Shown: positions 1 to 8,714, numbered from the stretch's first letter. The stretch: DNA of 64,000 bases from Catellatospora sp. TT07R-123 (GCF_018327705.1 NZ_BNEM01000001.1:2976001-3040000), one strand, 5' to 3'. Notes: a model not told the origin generated them from the letters alone. Numbers and translations are program-made.

Positions 1-63
1 CGACATTTGGTCGAAACCTGACGCCCGGACCTCCAGGCACCCGGCCGAACAGGGGAACGATCG

Positions 64-1995
64 ATGTATCGACGGCAGCTGCTGACCACCGCAACTCTCG
101 GCACGGCAGCGGCGCTGCTGCTACCGGGCCGCACCGCCTGGGCCGCCGCGAAGGTGCGCCTGGACGCAGCGAAGATCGCCAAGTACAAGGTGCGGCTGCC
201 GATCCCGGGGGCGATGCCCGCGGTCAGCCGCAAGGGCGACACCGACGTGTACCGCATCGCCGTGCGCCAGCTGCGCCGACAGGTGCTGCCGCCCGGCATG
301 CCCAAGACCACGGTCTGGGGGTACGGCGCGATCGGCCACTCGGCCTCGTTCGGCTACCCGGCCTGCACCATCGAGGCGACGGTCGACCGCCCAGTCCAGG
401 TGACCTGGGCCAACGAGCTGTACGACAAGGACGGCCACTTCCGCCCGCACCTGTTCGCGGTGGACCCGACGCTGCACTGGGCCAACCCGGCCGGGGGCAA
501 GGACGGCCGCGACATGGGCGCCACGTTCACCAAGACGCCGGGGCCGTACAAGGGGCCGGTGCCGATCGTGACGCACGTGCACGGGGCGCACACCGGCGAG
601 GAGTCCGACGGCCACCCGTCGGCGTGGACGCTGCCCGCCGCGAAGAACCTGCCCAAGGGGTACGCCGCCACGGGCACGCTGCACGACGTGTACCGCGATC
701 GGGCCAAGCAGCAGGGCAGCACCTGGGAGGCGGGCACCACGGTCTGCCGCTACACCAACGACCAGGAGCCGGGCACGCTGTGGTACCACGACCACAGCCT
801 CGGCATGACCCGCCTCAACGTGTACGCCGGCCCCGTCGGCTTCTACCTGCTGCGCGGCGGCGACACCGACCTGCCCGCAGGCGTCCTGCCGGGACCGGCG
901 CCCGAACCCGGCGACAAGGACGGCACGGACCACTACGAGCTGCCGCTGATCATCCAGGACCGCTCGTTCCACACTGACGGCTCGCTGTACTACCCCGGCA
1001 GCCGCGCGGAGTTCTTCGATCACTTCTCCGGGCCGTACGTCCCGGACAGCGACATGGCGCCGATGTGGAACCCGGGGTTCGCCGGCGACACGATGGTGGT
1101 CAACGGGGCGACCTGGCCCCGGGTGCCGGTCGAGCCCCGGCGCTACCGGCTGCGGCTGCTCAACGCCTGCAACTCCCGTACCCTCATCCTGAAGATCGCC
1201 TCGGCCGCGACCGGCGCCCGGCCCGCGCCCGCCGCGGTGCCGTTCTGGCAGATCGGCGCCGACGGCGGCTACCTGGCCAAGCCGGTGCGGCTGGATCAGC
1301 TGCTGCTGGCCAGCGGTGAGCGCGCCGACGTGATCGTCGACTTCAGCGGGGTCTACGCCGGCACGCCGCTGTTCCTGATCAACGAGGGCCCGGACGGCCC
1401 GTTCGCGGGCGGCCAGCTCGGCACGGCATACCAGGCGGCCGACCCGGCCACCACCGGCCAGGTGCTGCGCTTCGACGTCCAGTCGCTGAAGGGCAAGGAC
1501 ACCACCGTGCCCGCCGACCAGCTGTCCCTGCCAAAGGTCGCGGCCAGCCCCGCCTCGACCGTCACCCGCCGCGTCATGCTGGACGAGCTCGACTCGGCGG
1601 TCCTGACCGGCGTCGGCGGCCGCGTCGCGATGCTCGGCACGGTCAGCACCGACCGCAAGCAGAAGCCCCTGCACTGGCACGACGACGCCACCGAGACTCC
1701 CACCGCGGGCGACACCGAGACCTGGGAGATCCTCAACTTCACCGACCACGCCCACCCGGTGCACCTGCACCAGGTCCAGTTCGAGGTCCTGGACCGCAAC
1801 GTCTTCCTCCAGAAGCCCCGCCCCGCCGAACCCACCGAGTCCGGCCGCAAGGACACGGTCCTCACCTACCCCGGCGAGGTGACCCGCATCAAAGCCACCT
1901 TCGACCTCCCGGGCCAGTACGTCTGGCACTGCCACATCCTGGAACACGAGGACAACGAGATGATGCGCCCCCTAACCGTCACCCCCCGCCCCTAA
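64..1995 (+). CDS. Secreted multicopper oxidase (CotA/bilirubin-oxidase type)
   Basis: Predicted exported copper enzyme of 643 aa that couples one-electron oxidation of a substrate (phenols, bilirubin-like pigments or metal ions) to reduction of oxygen to water. The N-terminus has a Tat-like signal (RRQLLTTATLGTAAALLL followed by AWA). All four copper-binding segments are visible: HVHGAH near residue 170, WYHDHS near 242, HPVHLHQ near 565 and HCHILEHEDNEM near 621. The last gives the type 1 copper His-Cys-His plus an axial Met. Length fits three-cupredoxin laccases. The ATG follows a GGGGA ribosome site. The physiological substrate cannot be read from sequence. It stands alone and converges on the gene at 2104-2520. 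Confidence 0.93.
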   Translation: MYRRQLLTTATLGTAAALLLPGRTAWAAAKVRLDAAKIAKYKVRLPIPGAMPAVSRKGDTDVYRIAVRQLRRQVLPPGMPKTTVWGYGAIGHSASFGYPACTIEATVDRPVQVTWANELYDKDGHFRPHLFAVDPTLHWANPAGGKDGRDMGATFTKTPGPYKGPVPIVTHVHGAHTGEESDGHPSAWTLPAAKNLPKGYAATGTLHDVYRDRAKQQGSTWEAGTTVCRYTNDQEPGTLWYHDHSLGMTRLNVYAGPVGFYLLRGGDTDLPAGVLPGPAPEPGDKDGTDHYELPLIIQDRSFHTDGSLYYPGSRAEFFDHFSGPYVPDSDMAPMWNPGFAGDTMVVNGATWPRVPVEPRRYRLRLLNACNSRTLILKIASAATGARPAPAAVPFWQIGADGGYLAKPVRLDQLLLASGERADVIVDFSGVYAGTPLFLINEGPDGPFAGGQLGTAYQAADPATTGQVLRFDVQSLKGKDTTVPADQLSLPKVAASPASTVTRRVMLDELDSAVLTGVGGRVAMLGTVSTDRKQKPLHWHDDATETPTAGDTETWEILNFTDHAHPVHLHQVQFEVLDRNVFLQKPRPAEPTESGRKDTVLTYPGEVTRIKATFDLPGQYVWHCHILEHEDNEMMRPLTVTPRP

Positions 1996-2010
1996 CCCCG
2001 ACCCCCATCC

Positions 2011-2075
2011 CCGTCGATCATGAACTTATGGCACGGCTCGACGGCGTGTCAGCGCCATAAGTTCATGATCGACGG
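2011..2075. terminator. Bidirectional hairpin between convergent genes
   Basis: A perfect 22-bp inverted repeat (arms 2011-2032 and 2054-2075, 21-nt loop) lies between two convergent genes. There is no T tract, as is usual for actinobacterial hairpin terminators. The stem contains GATCATGAACTTATGGC, which is AT-rich compared with its surroundings, so it may also be a dispersed palindromic element. Confidence 0.6.
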
Positions 2076-2103
2076 TGGGGGTCAGGGGGCCGGGGGGCGG
2101 GGG

Positions 2104-2520
2104 TCAGGCGGTTAGGAGGCCGATGCCTAGGGTTAGGGTGCCGGCGGCGAGGGAGGCGGCGCCGAGCCAGAGGACGGCGATGGCGCCGTTGGGCTCGGTG
2201 CGGCCCCTGCCCGCCGAGGCGGCGAAGAATCCGGCCGACATGAGGATCGCGGCCAGCGGCACGCCCACGCGGGCGACCCAGCCGAAGAACCCGCCCAGGC
2301 CGGTCGCATCGGCCAGCACCAGGCAGATCAGGCTCAGCGTGACCAGCACCCCGGCATGGGCGTGCCCGGCGCGCGCGAACGCCTTCTGGAAATCGGTCAT
2401 CGGCACCTGACCGCGCACGATCTTCGTCATGAAGTAACCACCGAACTCGATGGTCACGATGGTCAGCAGCACGACCCCGGCGATGGTCCGGCTGGCGTCG
2501 CCGAGTTCGAGGACAGACAC
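2104..2520 (-). CDS. Small integral membrane protein of unknown function
   Basis: A 138-aa protein with four hydrophobic segments, roughly residues 13-32, 55-75, 80-102 and 115-136. A short polar loop (FMTKIVRGQVPMTDFQKAFARAGHAHAG) between the first two carries conserved-looking His and Lys residues. I do not recognise a named family. The GTG start at 2520 is preceded by AGGAG at good spacing. It is transcribed divergently from the CGNR regulator at 2560 across 39 bp that hold an inverted repeat, so the neighbour may control it. Confidence 0.75.
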   Translation of the reverse strand: MSVLELGDASRTIAGVVLLTIVTIEFGGYFMTKIVRGQVPMTDFQKAFARAGHAHAGVLVTLSLICLVLADATGLGGFFGWVARVGVPLAAILMSAGFFAASAGRGRTEPNGAIAVLWLGAASLAAGTLTLGIGLLTA

Positions 2521-2533
2521 GGTGTACTCCTGT

Positions 2534-2565
2534 CGTCACTGTCTAGTTAAGATACGACAGTGACG
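2534..2565. promoter_or_regulatory. Operator-like inverted repeat and leaderless promoter
   Basis: CGTCACTGTC (2534-2543) is repeated in inverted form as GACAGTGACG (2556-2565), a 10-bp arm repeat with 12-bp spacer filling the divergent intergenic region. Between the arms is TAAGAT (2548-2553), a good -10 hexamer six bases before the GTG at 2560, so the right arm overlaps the inferred transcription and translation start. This looks like an autoregulatory operator; that role is inference. Confidence 0.5.
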
Positions 2566-3204
2566 GTAGGGCGCTCCGACATCACCAGTCAACAGACATT
2601 AGACAGTTATATCGAGGAACACACGGCGCTCGCGCTGTACCTCATCAACGAGCTCGCGCTCGGCCAGGCCTTCGGCCGCGCCGTCGCCGCGTCCGACCTG
2701 GACGTCGCGGCGGTGAACCAGGCCCTGGGGGTACGCGCCACCGCCACCCGCCACCAGCGCTGGACCCCGCTCGACCAGCCCGAGGCCCAGAAACTGGCGG
2801 TCGCGGTGCGCGCCCTGCGCGGGGCGGTCGACGCGTGTGTCGACGGCGACGTCCCGACCGCCGCCCGGCTGCTCAACGAGCTGCTCGAACGGCACCGCGC
2901 CAGGCCGAACCTGCACGGCCACCCGGGCGGGGCGCTGGTCCTGGCGTTCCACTCCCCCAGCTCCGGCCCGGCCGACGCGCGCGTGGCCGACATGGCCACC
3001 GGTCTCGCGATGATCATCGGGACCGACCGCACCGCCCGGCTCGGGCGCTGCGCCGCGCACGGCTGCGAGCGCGTCTTCTACGACGCCACCCGCAACGGCT
3101 CCCGCCGTTTCTGCGGCCTGACCTGCCAGAACCGGGCCAAGGCCGCCTCCTGGCGAGCCCGGCGCGCAGACGAGGACAGGAACACCCCGCGGTCGGGAGG
3201 ATGA
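2560..3204 (+). CDS. CGNR zinc-finger / ABATE-domain transcriptional regulator
   Basis: A 214-aa protein with an N-terminal ABATE-type stress-sensing domain (about residues 20-150) and a C-terminal CGNR-type zinc finger (about 165-205). The finger shows the pattern C-x4-C ... RFCGLTCQNRAKAASWRAR, with a Gln replacing the usual Gly of the CGNR signature. Family members are thought to be DNA-binding regulators. The GTG start coincides with the expected start of transcription (TAAGAT six bases upstream) and there is no ribosome site, so it is probably leaderless. The overlapping inverted repeat suggests autoregulation together with the divergent membrane protein. Confidence 0.85.
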   Translation: MTVGRSDITSQQTLDSYIEEHTALALYLINELALGQAFGRAVAASDLDVAAVNQALGVRATATRHQRWTPLDQPEAQKLAVAVRALRGAVDACVDGDVPTAARLLNELLERHRARPNLHGHPGGALVLAFHSPSSGPADARVADMATGLAMIIGTDRTARLGRCAAHGCERVFYDATRNGSRRFCGLTCQNRAKAASWRARRADEDRNTPRSGG

Positions 3205-3229
3205 CCGCGGGGTGGCAGGGGCTCCGGCC

Positions 3230-3601
3230 TTACATCTGGAGTTCCTCTTCGATGCTCTTGAGCTTGTGCCGGGCCATGGCCAGGTTGGCCCGGGTCCGGC
3301 TGAGCACCAGGTATAGGAACAGGCCCTGGGTGTTGCGGCTGGTGAGCGGGCGGATGACGTGGTACTGCCCGCCGAGCGTGATCAGGATGTCCTCGATCGT
3401 GTCCTTGAGTTTGAGCATCTCCAGCGTGCGCAGCTTCGCCCGGACCACGTCGGTGTTCCCGGCCGCCGCGATGGTCAGGTCGAAGTCTTTCGAGCTGCCG
3501 AGCGTGCCCAGCGCCATACCGCTGGTGTAGTCGACGAGCGCGACGCCGATCGCGCCCTCGATCTGCATCGCCTCCTGCAGCGAGCTCTCCATGTCGGACA
3601 T
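3230..3601 (-). CDS. Roadblock/LC7 domain protein
   Basis: A single 123-aa roadblock/LC7 fold. It has an N-terminal helix (MSDMESSLQEAMQIEG), a beta strand AIGVALVDYTSG, a central helix VRAKLRTLEMLKLKDT, then DILITLGGQYHVIRPL and a closing amphipathic helix ANLAMARHKLKSIEEELQM. Roadblock proteins such as MglB act as scaffolds or GTPase-activating partners of small Ras-like GTPases. No GTPase gene is adjacent. It is the most downstream gene of a same-strand cluster running from 5586 to 3230, and it resembles the 125-aa protein at 5209-5586 in length and layout. Confidence 0.88.
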   Translation of the reverse strand: MSDMESSLQEAMQIEGAIGVALVDYTSGMALGTLGSSKDFDLTIAAAGNTDVVRAKLRTLEMLKLKDTIEDILITLGGQYHVIRPLTSRNTQGLFLYLVLSRTRANLAMARHKLKSIEEELQM

Positions 3602-3656
3602 CGGTGCCTCGTTTCTCCTCTTGCCCTGCGTTGAGGGGTGATCGGTGGTGCGGTTG

Positions 3657-4178
3657 TCAGGCGGGGTGGTAGGCGGTCGCGACGAGCTGCCCGATCCGGG
3701 CGGCCACCGGCCGCGCCTCGTGGTGCAGGCGGGCCACGTTCAGTTCCGGTCCGGCGACGACGGTCAGCAGCGCCGCCGGGCCCGCCGCGAACGTCGCCAC
3801 GTAGCCGTGGGTGGCGGCGGTGACCGTCTCGCGGAAGTCACCGGTGCGCAGGGTCGCGACCAGCTGCTGGCCCAGGCCGAGCTGGGCCGCCGACATCGCC
3901 GCGAACACCTCGGGCTCGATGCCCGGGGTGTCCTGGGCGATGAGCATGCCGTCGACGCTGGCCACCAGTACGCCGGTGACGTGCGGCACGCGCAGCCGCA
4001 GCTCACGCAGCTCCACGAACAGGGGACTCTCGGTGTCCACCACACCGCCTCTCTTCCGGATCTCGGGAATGTCGCGCTCGGTGCGGTCGGGCAGTGCGGG
4101 CAGTGCTTCTGGCAGTGCTTCTGGCAGTGGCCCGGCAGGCGGCTGGCGGCGCAGCAGGTCCAGCAGCGCTCTGATCAC
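3657..4178 (-). CDS. Roadblock/LC7-like protein with N-terminal linker
   Basis: A 173-aa protein with a Pro-rich N-terminal linker (about 1-50) and a roadblock/LC7-like C-terminal domain (VELRELRLRVPHVTGVLVASVDGML onward to ARIGQLVATAYHPA). A larger open frame extends upstream, but its sequence there is Arg-rich antisense shadow. The GTG at 4178 is chosen because it overlaps the TGA of the upstream gene (GTGA), indicating translational coupling. It is the third gene of the roadblock operon. It lacks any catalytic motif and is probably a dimerising scaffold. Confidence 0.82.
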   Translation of the reverse strand: MIRALLDLLRRQPPAGPLPEALPEALPALPDRTERDIPEIRKRGGVVDTESPLFVELRELRLRVPHVTGVLVASVDGMLIAQDTPGIEPEVFAAMSAAQLGLGQQLVATLRTGDFRETVTAATHGYVATFAAGPAALLTVVAGPELNVARLHHEARPVAARIGQLVATAYHPA

Positions 4179-5209
4179 AGCGCCTCCAGGCCGGCGATCA
4201 GGCGCGTCAGGATCAGGTCGGACGGGCGGCCGTCGGGGATGAGACGGTAGCCGGGCTCGTCGGGCTCGTCGGGTTCGCCGAAGGCGCCGGGCTCGCGGGC
4301 GGGCCGACGCGGCAGCGGCACCAGCACGGCCGGGGCGCGGGCCTCGGTCCGGCGCTCGGTCCGGCGCGGCGGCTCCGGTTCGGGTATCCGCTCCGGCGAG
4401 GCGCGCGGCACCGGCAGCACCAGCTCGGGGCGGGCGGCGGCACGGGCCCGTACCGTGGCGACGGATTCGGCCGCGACCGACCCGCCGGGGCGACCCGGCT
4501 CGACCAGCCCGGACCGCGCCATCCGGCGCACCTCCAGCATCACCGTGAACGTGTCCCGCCCGAGCAGCCGGGCCAGGTCGATGGGGCTGCGCCGCCGGTC
4601 GGCGCCCGCCACCACCTCCCACTGGAGCGCGGTCAGGGCGACGGCCTGGGTGGACAGGCGGCGGCGCGGCAGCACGGCCGCGGTGTCGATGGCCGCGTCG
4701 GGCCACGCGTCGGCGAGCAGCCGCTTGCGCCGGTCCACCTCCTGGCAGACCTGGCGCAGGTCGACGGTGCGCAGCGGGCCGAACGGGTGGCGCGCACCGG
4801 GTTCGAACTGGGCGCTGGCGACGAGGTCGAACAGGAAGAAGGCGGCGTCGTACACGGCGATGACGCTCAGCGCCTCCAGCTCGGCCTGGCTGACCAGCCC
4901 GGTGGCGACCAGCTCGGCGCCGACGCGCTGCTGGGCCCGGCCCGCCGCGACGGCGCCGCGCCACGCCTCGACGGGCAGCCGGCCCGAGCCGGCCAGCAGG
5001 CGTTCCATCCCGGCGGCGACGGTGCACTCGGCATAGGCGATCTTGCCGTCGACGACGTAGACGGCGCCGCCGGGGGCGTCGATCACCCGCATCACGCCGC
5101 TGACCCCGGCGGCGCACCACGGTTCCAGCGCTTCGCGCACCGGGTACGGCCGGACGGTGCGCGACACGGTGGGGGTGGCGCCCGTCCCTGCGTTGACCTC
5201 GGTCGGCAT
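4175..5209 (-). CDS. DUF4388 (PATAN-like) domain protein with winged helix
   Basis: A 344-aa protein. Residues 20-150 form a DUF4388/PATAN-like module (SGVMRVIDAPGGAVYVVDGKIAYAE, then a helical AVAAGRAQQRVGAELVATGLV segment). Residues about 180-260 look like a winged helix (LTALQWEVVAGADRRRSPIDLARLLG). The C-terminal 90 residues are Pro/Arg/Glu-rich and end in an amphipathic helix. In other bacteria DUF4388 proteins accompany roadblock and GTPase signalling modules. The ATG at 5209 overlaps the previous stop (TGATG). The open frame extends 27 codons upstream into the preceding gene, which is rejected as a start. Confidence 0.75.
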   Translation of the reverse strand: MPTEVNAGTGATPTVSRTVRPYPVREALEPWCAAGVSGVMRVIDAPGGAVYVVDGKIAYAECTVAAGMERLLAGSGRLPVEAWRGAVAAGRAQQRVGAELVATGLVSQAELEALSVIAVYDAAFFLFDLVASAQFEPGARHPFGPLRTVDLRQVCQEVDRRKRLLADAWPDAAIDTAAVLPRRRLSTQAVALTALQWEVVAGADRRRSPIDLARLLGRDTFTVMLEVRRMARSGLVEPGRPGGSVAAESVATVRARAAARPELVLPVPRASPERIPEPEPPRRTERRTEARAPAVLVPLPRRPAREPGAFGEPDEPDEPGYRLIPDGRPSDLILTRLIAGLEAL

Positions 5210-5586
5210 CAGTTCAGCGAGAACTGGGCGGCGATCGCGTTGAGGCGCCGCTGCGTCACGGCCAGGTTGCCGACCTGCCGGTCGAGCCACACGTAGAGCA
5301 CCATCCGTGCCGCCACCTCGCTGGAGATCAGGTGCAGCAGGTGGTAGCCGTTGCCCGCGGTGATGACGATGTCCTCGACGTGGGCGGGCTGGCCGACGGT
5401 GGCGAAGGCGGCGGTCTGCATGGTCGCGTGGACCATGTCGGCGGCGCCCGCGTCGTACGCGTCACGGTCGCCGTGGCCGCGCCCGGCCATGCCTATCGTC
5501 GAGCCGCTGGGGTAGTCGATCAGGCTGGCGCCGAGCACGCCGTTGAGCGCCATCATCTGGTCAAGACAGTTCTCGATGTCGAGCAC
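5209..5586 (-). CDS. Roadblock/LC7 domain protein, first gene of operon
   Basis: A 125-aa single-domain roadblock/LC7 protein (MMALNGVLGASLIDYPSG, VEDIVITAGNGYHLLHLI, closing helix VGNLAVTQRRLNAIAAQFSL). The GTG start has GGGGAG eight bases upstream. It opens the four-gene cluster, and the next gene is coupled by a TGATG overlap. Like the 3230-3601 protein it probably dimerises through its beta sheet and serves as a platform. The client GTPase is not encoded nearby. Confidence 0.87.
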   Translation of the reverse strand: MLDIENCLDQMMALNGVLGASLIDYPSGSTIGMAGRGHGDRDAYDAGAADMVHATMQTAAFATVGQPAHVEDIVITAGNGYHLLHLISSEVAARMVLYVWLDRQVGNLAVTQRRLNAIAAQFSLN

Positions 5587-5777
5587 AGCCGCTCCCCTGC
5601 CGCTCTGATGCCGCCCCCGGACCCGCCCCGGCGCCGACGTCGTCAGGGAAGTGGTGTCGGCCGCGCCCGTCCGTCCGACGCCGACCGCGGCAGGTTATGC
5701 GGCGAGCACACACGGCGATCGCACACCGTGTCCGTCCCCCGGTCACGGCTAGGACACGACGTGATGCTCTCCCCTGC

Positions 5778-5838
5778 CAAGTTGCCGGGCAATCGGGCGT
5801 ATCGGGCGGTGCCGATGCCCCGATTGCCCGGCAACTTG
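5778..5838. repeat. Dispersed palindrome family A, copy 1
   Basis: Arms 5778-5797 and 5819-5838 pair over 20 bp around the core TTGCCGGGCAATCGGG, and the loop begins GCGTAT. Three more copies lie at 20992, 51392 and 60521. It sits between the roadblock operon promoter and the 3' end of the GH87-like gene, so it can act as that gene's terminator. Confidence 0.85.
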
Positions 5839-5878
5839 CGCGAGGGTCAGTGCGCGAGGGTCAGTGCGCGAGGATCAG
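5837..5878. repeat. Three tandem 14-bp repeats over a stop codon
   Basis: TGCGCGAGGGTCAG occurs at 5837-5850 and 5851-5864 and, with one change, at 5865-5878. The third copy supplies the TGA of the minus-strand gene ending at 5875. The array abuts palindrome A copy 1. Confidence 0.8.
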
Positions 5879-8316
5879 TGGGTGTAGGCCTCGAACTCTG
5901 AGATCTGCGCCGCCGGCCAGCCGTTGTTGCTGGTGAACGTCAGCGTGAGGGTCCGGGCCGCGACGGCCGGGAAGGTGATCTCCACGACGTTGCCGGTCTC
6001 CGGCGCGAACAGGTACTCCACCGGCCCGACCAGCGGCGTGCCGTCGGCGTCGACCGCGATGGTCTGCCAGCGGCCGCCCCAGTTGGCGGGCAGCTTCAGC
6101 ACGATCCGGCGCACCGTCACCTGGTGGCCCAGGTCCAGCGTGACCGTCTGCGGGAACGCCCCGTTCTGGCTCTCGAAGTACGAGCCCTGGTCGCCGTCGG
6201 CGAGCCGGTCCGGCCCGCACCACCAGCACGCCTGCGAGCTGGACGTGATGGTACGGCCCAGCGCGAGGTTGCCGTCCGGGTCGAACCCGATGCCGCTCAG
6301 CCCCACCACGTACGGCCCGGCCGGGGAGGTGCTGTGGATGGTGAGCAGGCCGGCGTAGTTGCCCGACGCCTCCGGCGCGAACCGCACCCGCAGCGTGCAG
6401 GTGGCCCCCACGGCGATCACGGTGCAGCCTTCGGTGACGGTGTAGCCGCGCGGCGGCACCACCGCGTCGACGGTGACCGGCTTCGGACCCGGGTTGGTGA
6501 TCGCGATGGGCAGCTCGGCGGCGGTGCCGATCGGCTGGAAGCCGTAGTCGACCCCGGTGGCCTGGGCGATCTGGAGCTGCCCGGCCGGGGCGAAGCCGCA
6601 CTTCGTGCCCGACCAGCCGACGTTGCCCGCCCCGCGGGTCAGCGCGAAGCCGCTGGCGCAGTCGTACACGCCCGCTCCGCCCAGCCCGGCCGCCACGACG
6701 TGCGCGAAGCTCGCCGCGCCGGGCGCCTGCAACTGCACGGCCGTGGTGCCCGCCCCGACCAGGGCGACCCGGTCCACCGACACGCCCGTGACGGCCTTGC
6801 CGAAGAACTGGATTCCGGCGTACGAGCTGTCCAGCAGGGTCAGGTCGCGCACCTCGACCGCCCCGTCCATCGGGGCGTCGGCGGCGTAGAACCACAGCGC
6901 GCCGATCTCGGTCGGCTCGTTGGGCACCAGCGTGCCCGTGCGCACCAGCAGGTTGCCCGAGATCGAGGTGGTGCCCGCCAGCGGCACCGCGCCGAAGCGG
7001 TTGCCGACGTGCACGCCGCCGCCCTGGGTGACGGTGTCGGCGGCGATGTTGCCGCGTATGGCGTTGTCGTGGCCGCCGTACACCGCGAAGCCGTTGGCCA
7101 GCAGCGGCACCGACACGGTGTTGCGCGCGAAGGTGTTGTGGTGGTCGGCGTTGACGTCCGACCACATCGCCATGCCGTCGTCGCCGGTGTTGCGCACGAA
7201 CATGTTCTGCACGGTGGTGTCGGCGACCCCGTTGTGCAGGTTGAGGCCGTCGGCCCACACGTTCTTGATCCGGCCGCCGGAGATCGTCAGCCCGGACGAC
7301 GGGCCGTCGAACCACATGCCGACCTTGGTGTGCTCGATCCACAGGTTGTCCACCGTGGAGTCGCTGAGCGAGCCGCCCAGGCCGCTGTCGATGGTGGAGT
7401 CGTCGCGGACCGCCGTCTCCCCGAAGATCGCGAAGTCGGCCAGGTGCACGCCGGTGCTCGGCGTGGGCGAGCCGTTGCCGAAGACGCCGACCCCGGCGCC
7501 GCGCAGCACGGTGTGCCACGGCCCGGCACCGCGTACGGTCACCCGGTCCACCAGCAGATGGCGGGTCACCGTGTACGTGCCGGCGGGGATCCACAGGCCG
7601 CGCTGCTGGTCCCGGGCGGCGTCGATCGCGTTCTGCAGCGCCTGGCCGGAGTCGGCCGCGCCGGTCGGGTCGGCGCCGAAGTCGAGCGCGTCGAGGTATC
7701 CGGCCGGAGCGGCCGGGGCGGGGGCGACGACCTCGAAGTCGGCCAGGTCGACCACGGCCGCGGCTGCGGCGCGCAGGCGGACCTTCGTGCCCGCCGCCAG
7801 CGTCCGGCCGAACCGGGCGCGCACGTCGTCGAAGTAGTGGTGCTGCCCGCGGTCGGCCGGATTGTTCGTGTACGGGTAGTTGCCGTACACGTGGGCGTAC
7901 TTCGAGGTCAGCGGGGCGGTCGCGAGTGCGGCGCCGTCGGCGGTGACCGCCAGCGCCGTGCTGGTGCCGTCGGCGACCGAGTAGCGCACGTCGACGGCGT
8001 TGGCGGGCCGGGCCAGCGTGAACTCGACCCACTCGCCCGCGGCGAGGCTGACCGCGCGGCGGCCGGACGCCTCGGCGGCCAGGTGCGTGAACGCCCGGTC
8101 GGCGGCGAGCACGGTGCCGCTGGTCCGGGCGTGCTCGGCCTCGTACTCGGTGAACGGGACGGTGGCGCCGGGGCCGCCCGGCAGGGCGGGCAGCGGCAGC
8201 GCGGTGCCGGGCAGGGACGGCACGGTGGGGCTTGCGGGCGCCGCGGCGGCGGGCACCGCCGCGAGCATCCCGGAGGCGGCGGCCGTCGCCACCACCATGG
8301 CGGTACGGAGCAGCAT
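5875..8316 (-). CDS. Secreted beta-helix glycoside hydrolase (GH87/mycodextranase-like)
   Basis: A secreted 813-aa multidomain enzyme. In order it has a signal peptide (MLLRTAMVVATAAASGMLAA, cleavage near AAAA), a CBM-like beta-sandwich (about 45-185), a right-handed beta-helix with a pectate-lyase-3-like entry (YLDALDFGADPTG, 195-560), a HYDIN/ASH-type Ig domain (585-675) and a C-terminal F5/8-type discoidin/CBM32 domain. The helix carries ADGLNLHNG and NTGDDGMAMWSD, resembling the acidic active-site strands of GH87 alpha-1,3-glucanases. A hydrolase acting on alpha-glucans is the best guess but substrate is unproven. The ATG at 8316 is chosen over an upstream in-frame start because AAGGAG and the signal peptide fit it. 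Confidence 0.75.
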   Translation of the reverse strand: MLLRTAMVVATAAASGMLAAVPAAAAPASPTVPSLPGTALPLPALPGGPGATVPFTEYEAEHARTSGTVLAADRAFTHLAAEASGRRAVSLAAGEWVEFTLARPANAVDVRYSVADGTSTALAVTADGAALATAPLTSKYAHVYGNYPYTNNPADRGQHHYFDDVRARFGRTLAAGTKVRLRAAAAAVVDLADFEVVAPAPAAPAGYLDALDFGADPTGAADSGQALQNAIDAARDQQRGLWIPAGTYTVTRHLLVDRVTVRGAGPWHTVLRGAGVGVFGNGSPTPSTGVHLADFAIFGETAVRDDSTIDSGLGGSLSDSTVDNLWIEHTKVGMWFDGPSSGLTISGGRIKNVWADGLNLHNGVADTTVQNMFVRNTGDDGMAMWSDVNADHHNTFARNTVSVPLLANGFAVYGGHDNAIRGNIAADTVTQGGGVHVGNRFGAVPLAGTTSISGNLLVRTGTLVPNEPTEIGALWFYAADAPMDGAVEVRDLTLLDSSYAGIQFFGKAVTGVSVDRVALVGAGTTAVQLQAPGAASFAHVVAAGLGGAGVYDCASGFALTRGAGNVGWSGTKCGFAPAGQLQIAQATGVDYGFQPIGTAAELPIAITNPGPKPVTVDAVVPPRGYTVTEGCTVIAVGATCTLRVRFAPEASGNYAGLLTIHSTSPAGPYVVGLSGIGFDPDGNLALGRTITSSSQACWWCGPDRLADGDQGSYFESQNGAFPQTVTLDLGHQVTVRRIVLKLPANWGGRWQTIAVDADGTPLVGPVEYLFAPETGNVVEITFPAVAARTLTLTFTSNNGWPAAQISEFEAYTH

Positions 8317-8714
8317 GAATGGCTCCTTCGGAGGACGGGGTGGGGAGCGGGTCGGGCGGAGCGCCGATCGTGTTTCAGGCGCGTCGCCGCCGTGATCCGC
8401 GCTCAGCAGCGTAGGCAGCCCCACCGGAATTAGTCCAGAGGATCACGCAACTTCCCGACAGCACGACTGCACCAAATTGCACGGCGGTTGCGGCTGCGAA
8501 CCTTGCAAAGTGGCTGGTGAAGAATGCTTGACGTCGGTGAGGGAACGCGGCCTGCGCCGCCGGGGCGTGTGCGCGACCCAGCTAAAGCAACCGTTCGGGC
8601 CAGTTTTGGGCGACAGAGTTTACGCAAATATCACGCACCGCCGTGCAAGGCAATGCAAGGGCGCATCGCGGCCTGTGCCACCCTCGCGAGTAGGTGGGGC
8701 GCAACGCCGCCGGG

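Noticed and set aside
121-1947. 608-codon minus-strand open frame opposite the multicopper oxidase
   Set aside because: The translation is Val/Gly/Arg-rich without domains and mirrors the GC-rich third positions of the real gene.
5778-5838. CRISPR-like array
   Set aside because: The palindromes are single dispersed elements, not regularly spaced repeats with unique spacers; no cas genes are present.
6124-8433. 769-codon plus-strand open frame opposite the GH87-like gene
   Set aside because: Antisense shadow; Arg/Gly/His-rich translation and no start signals. The minus strand has a full signal peptide and domains.
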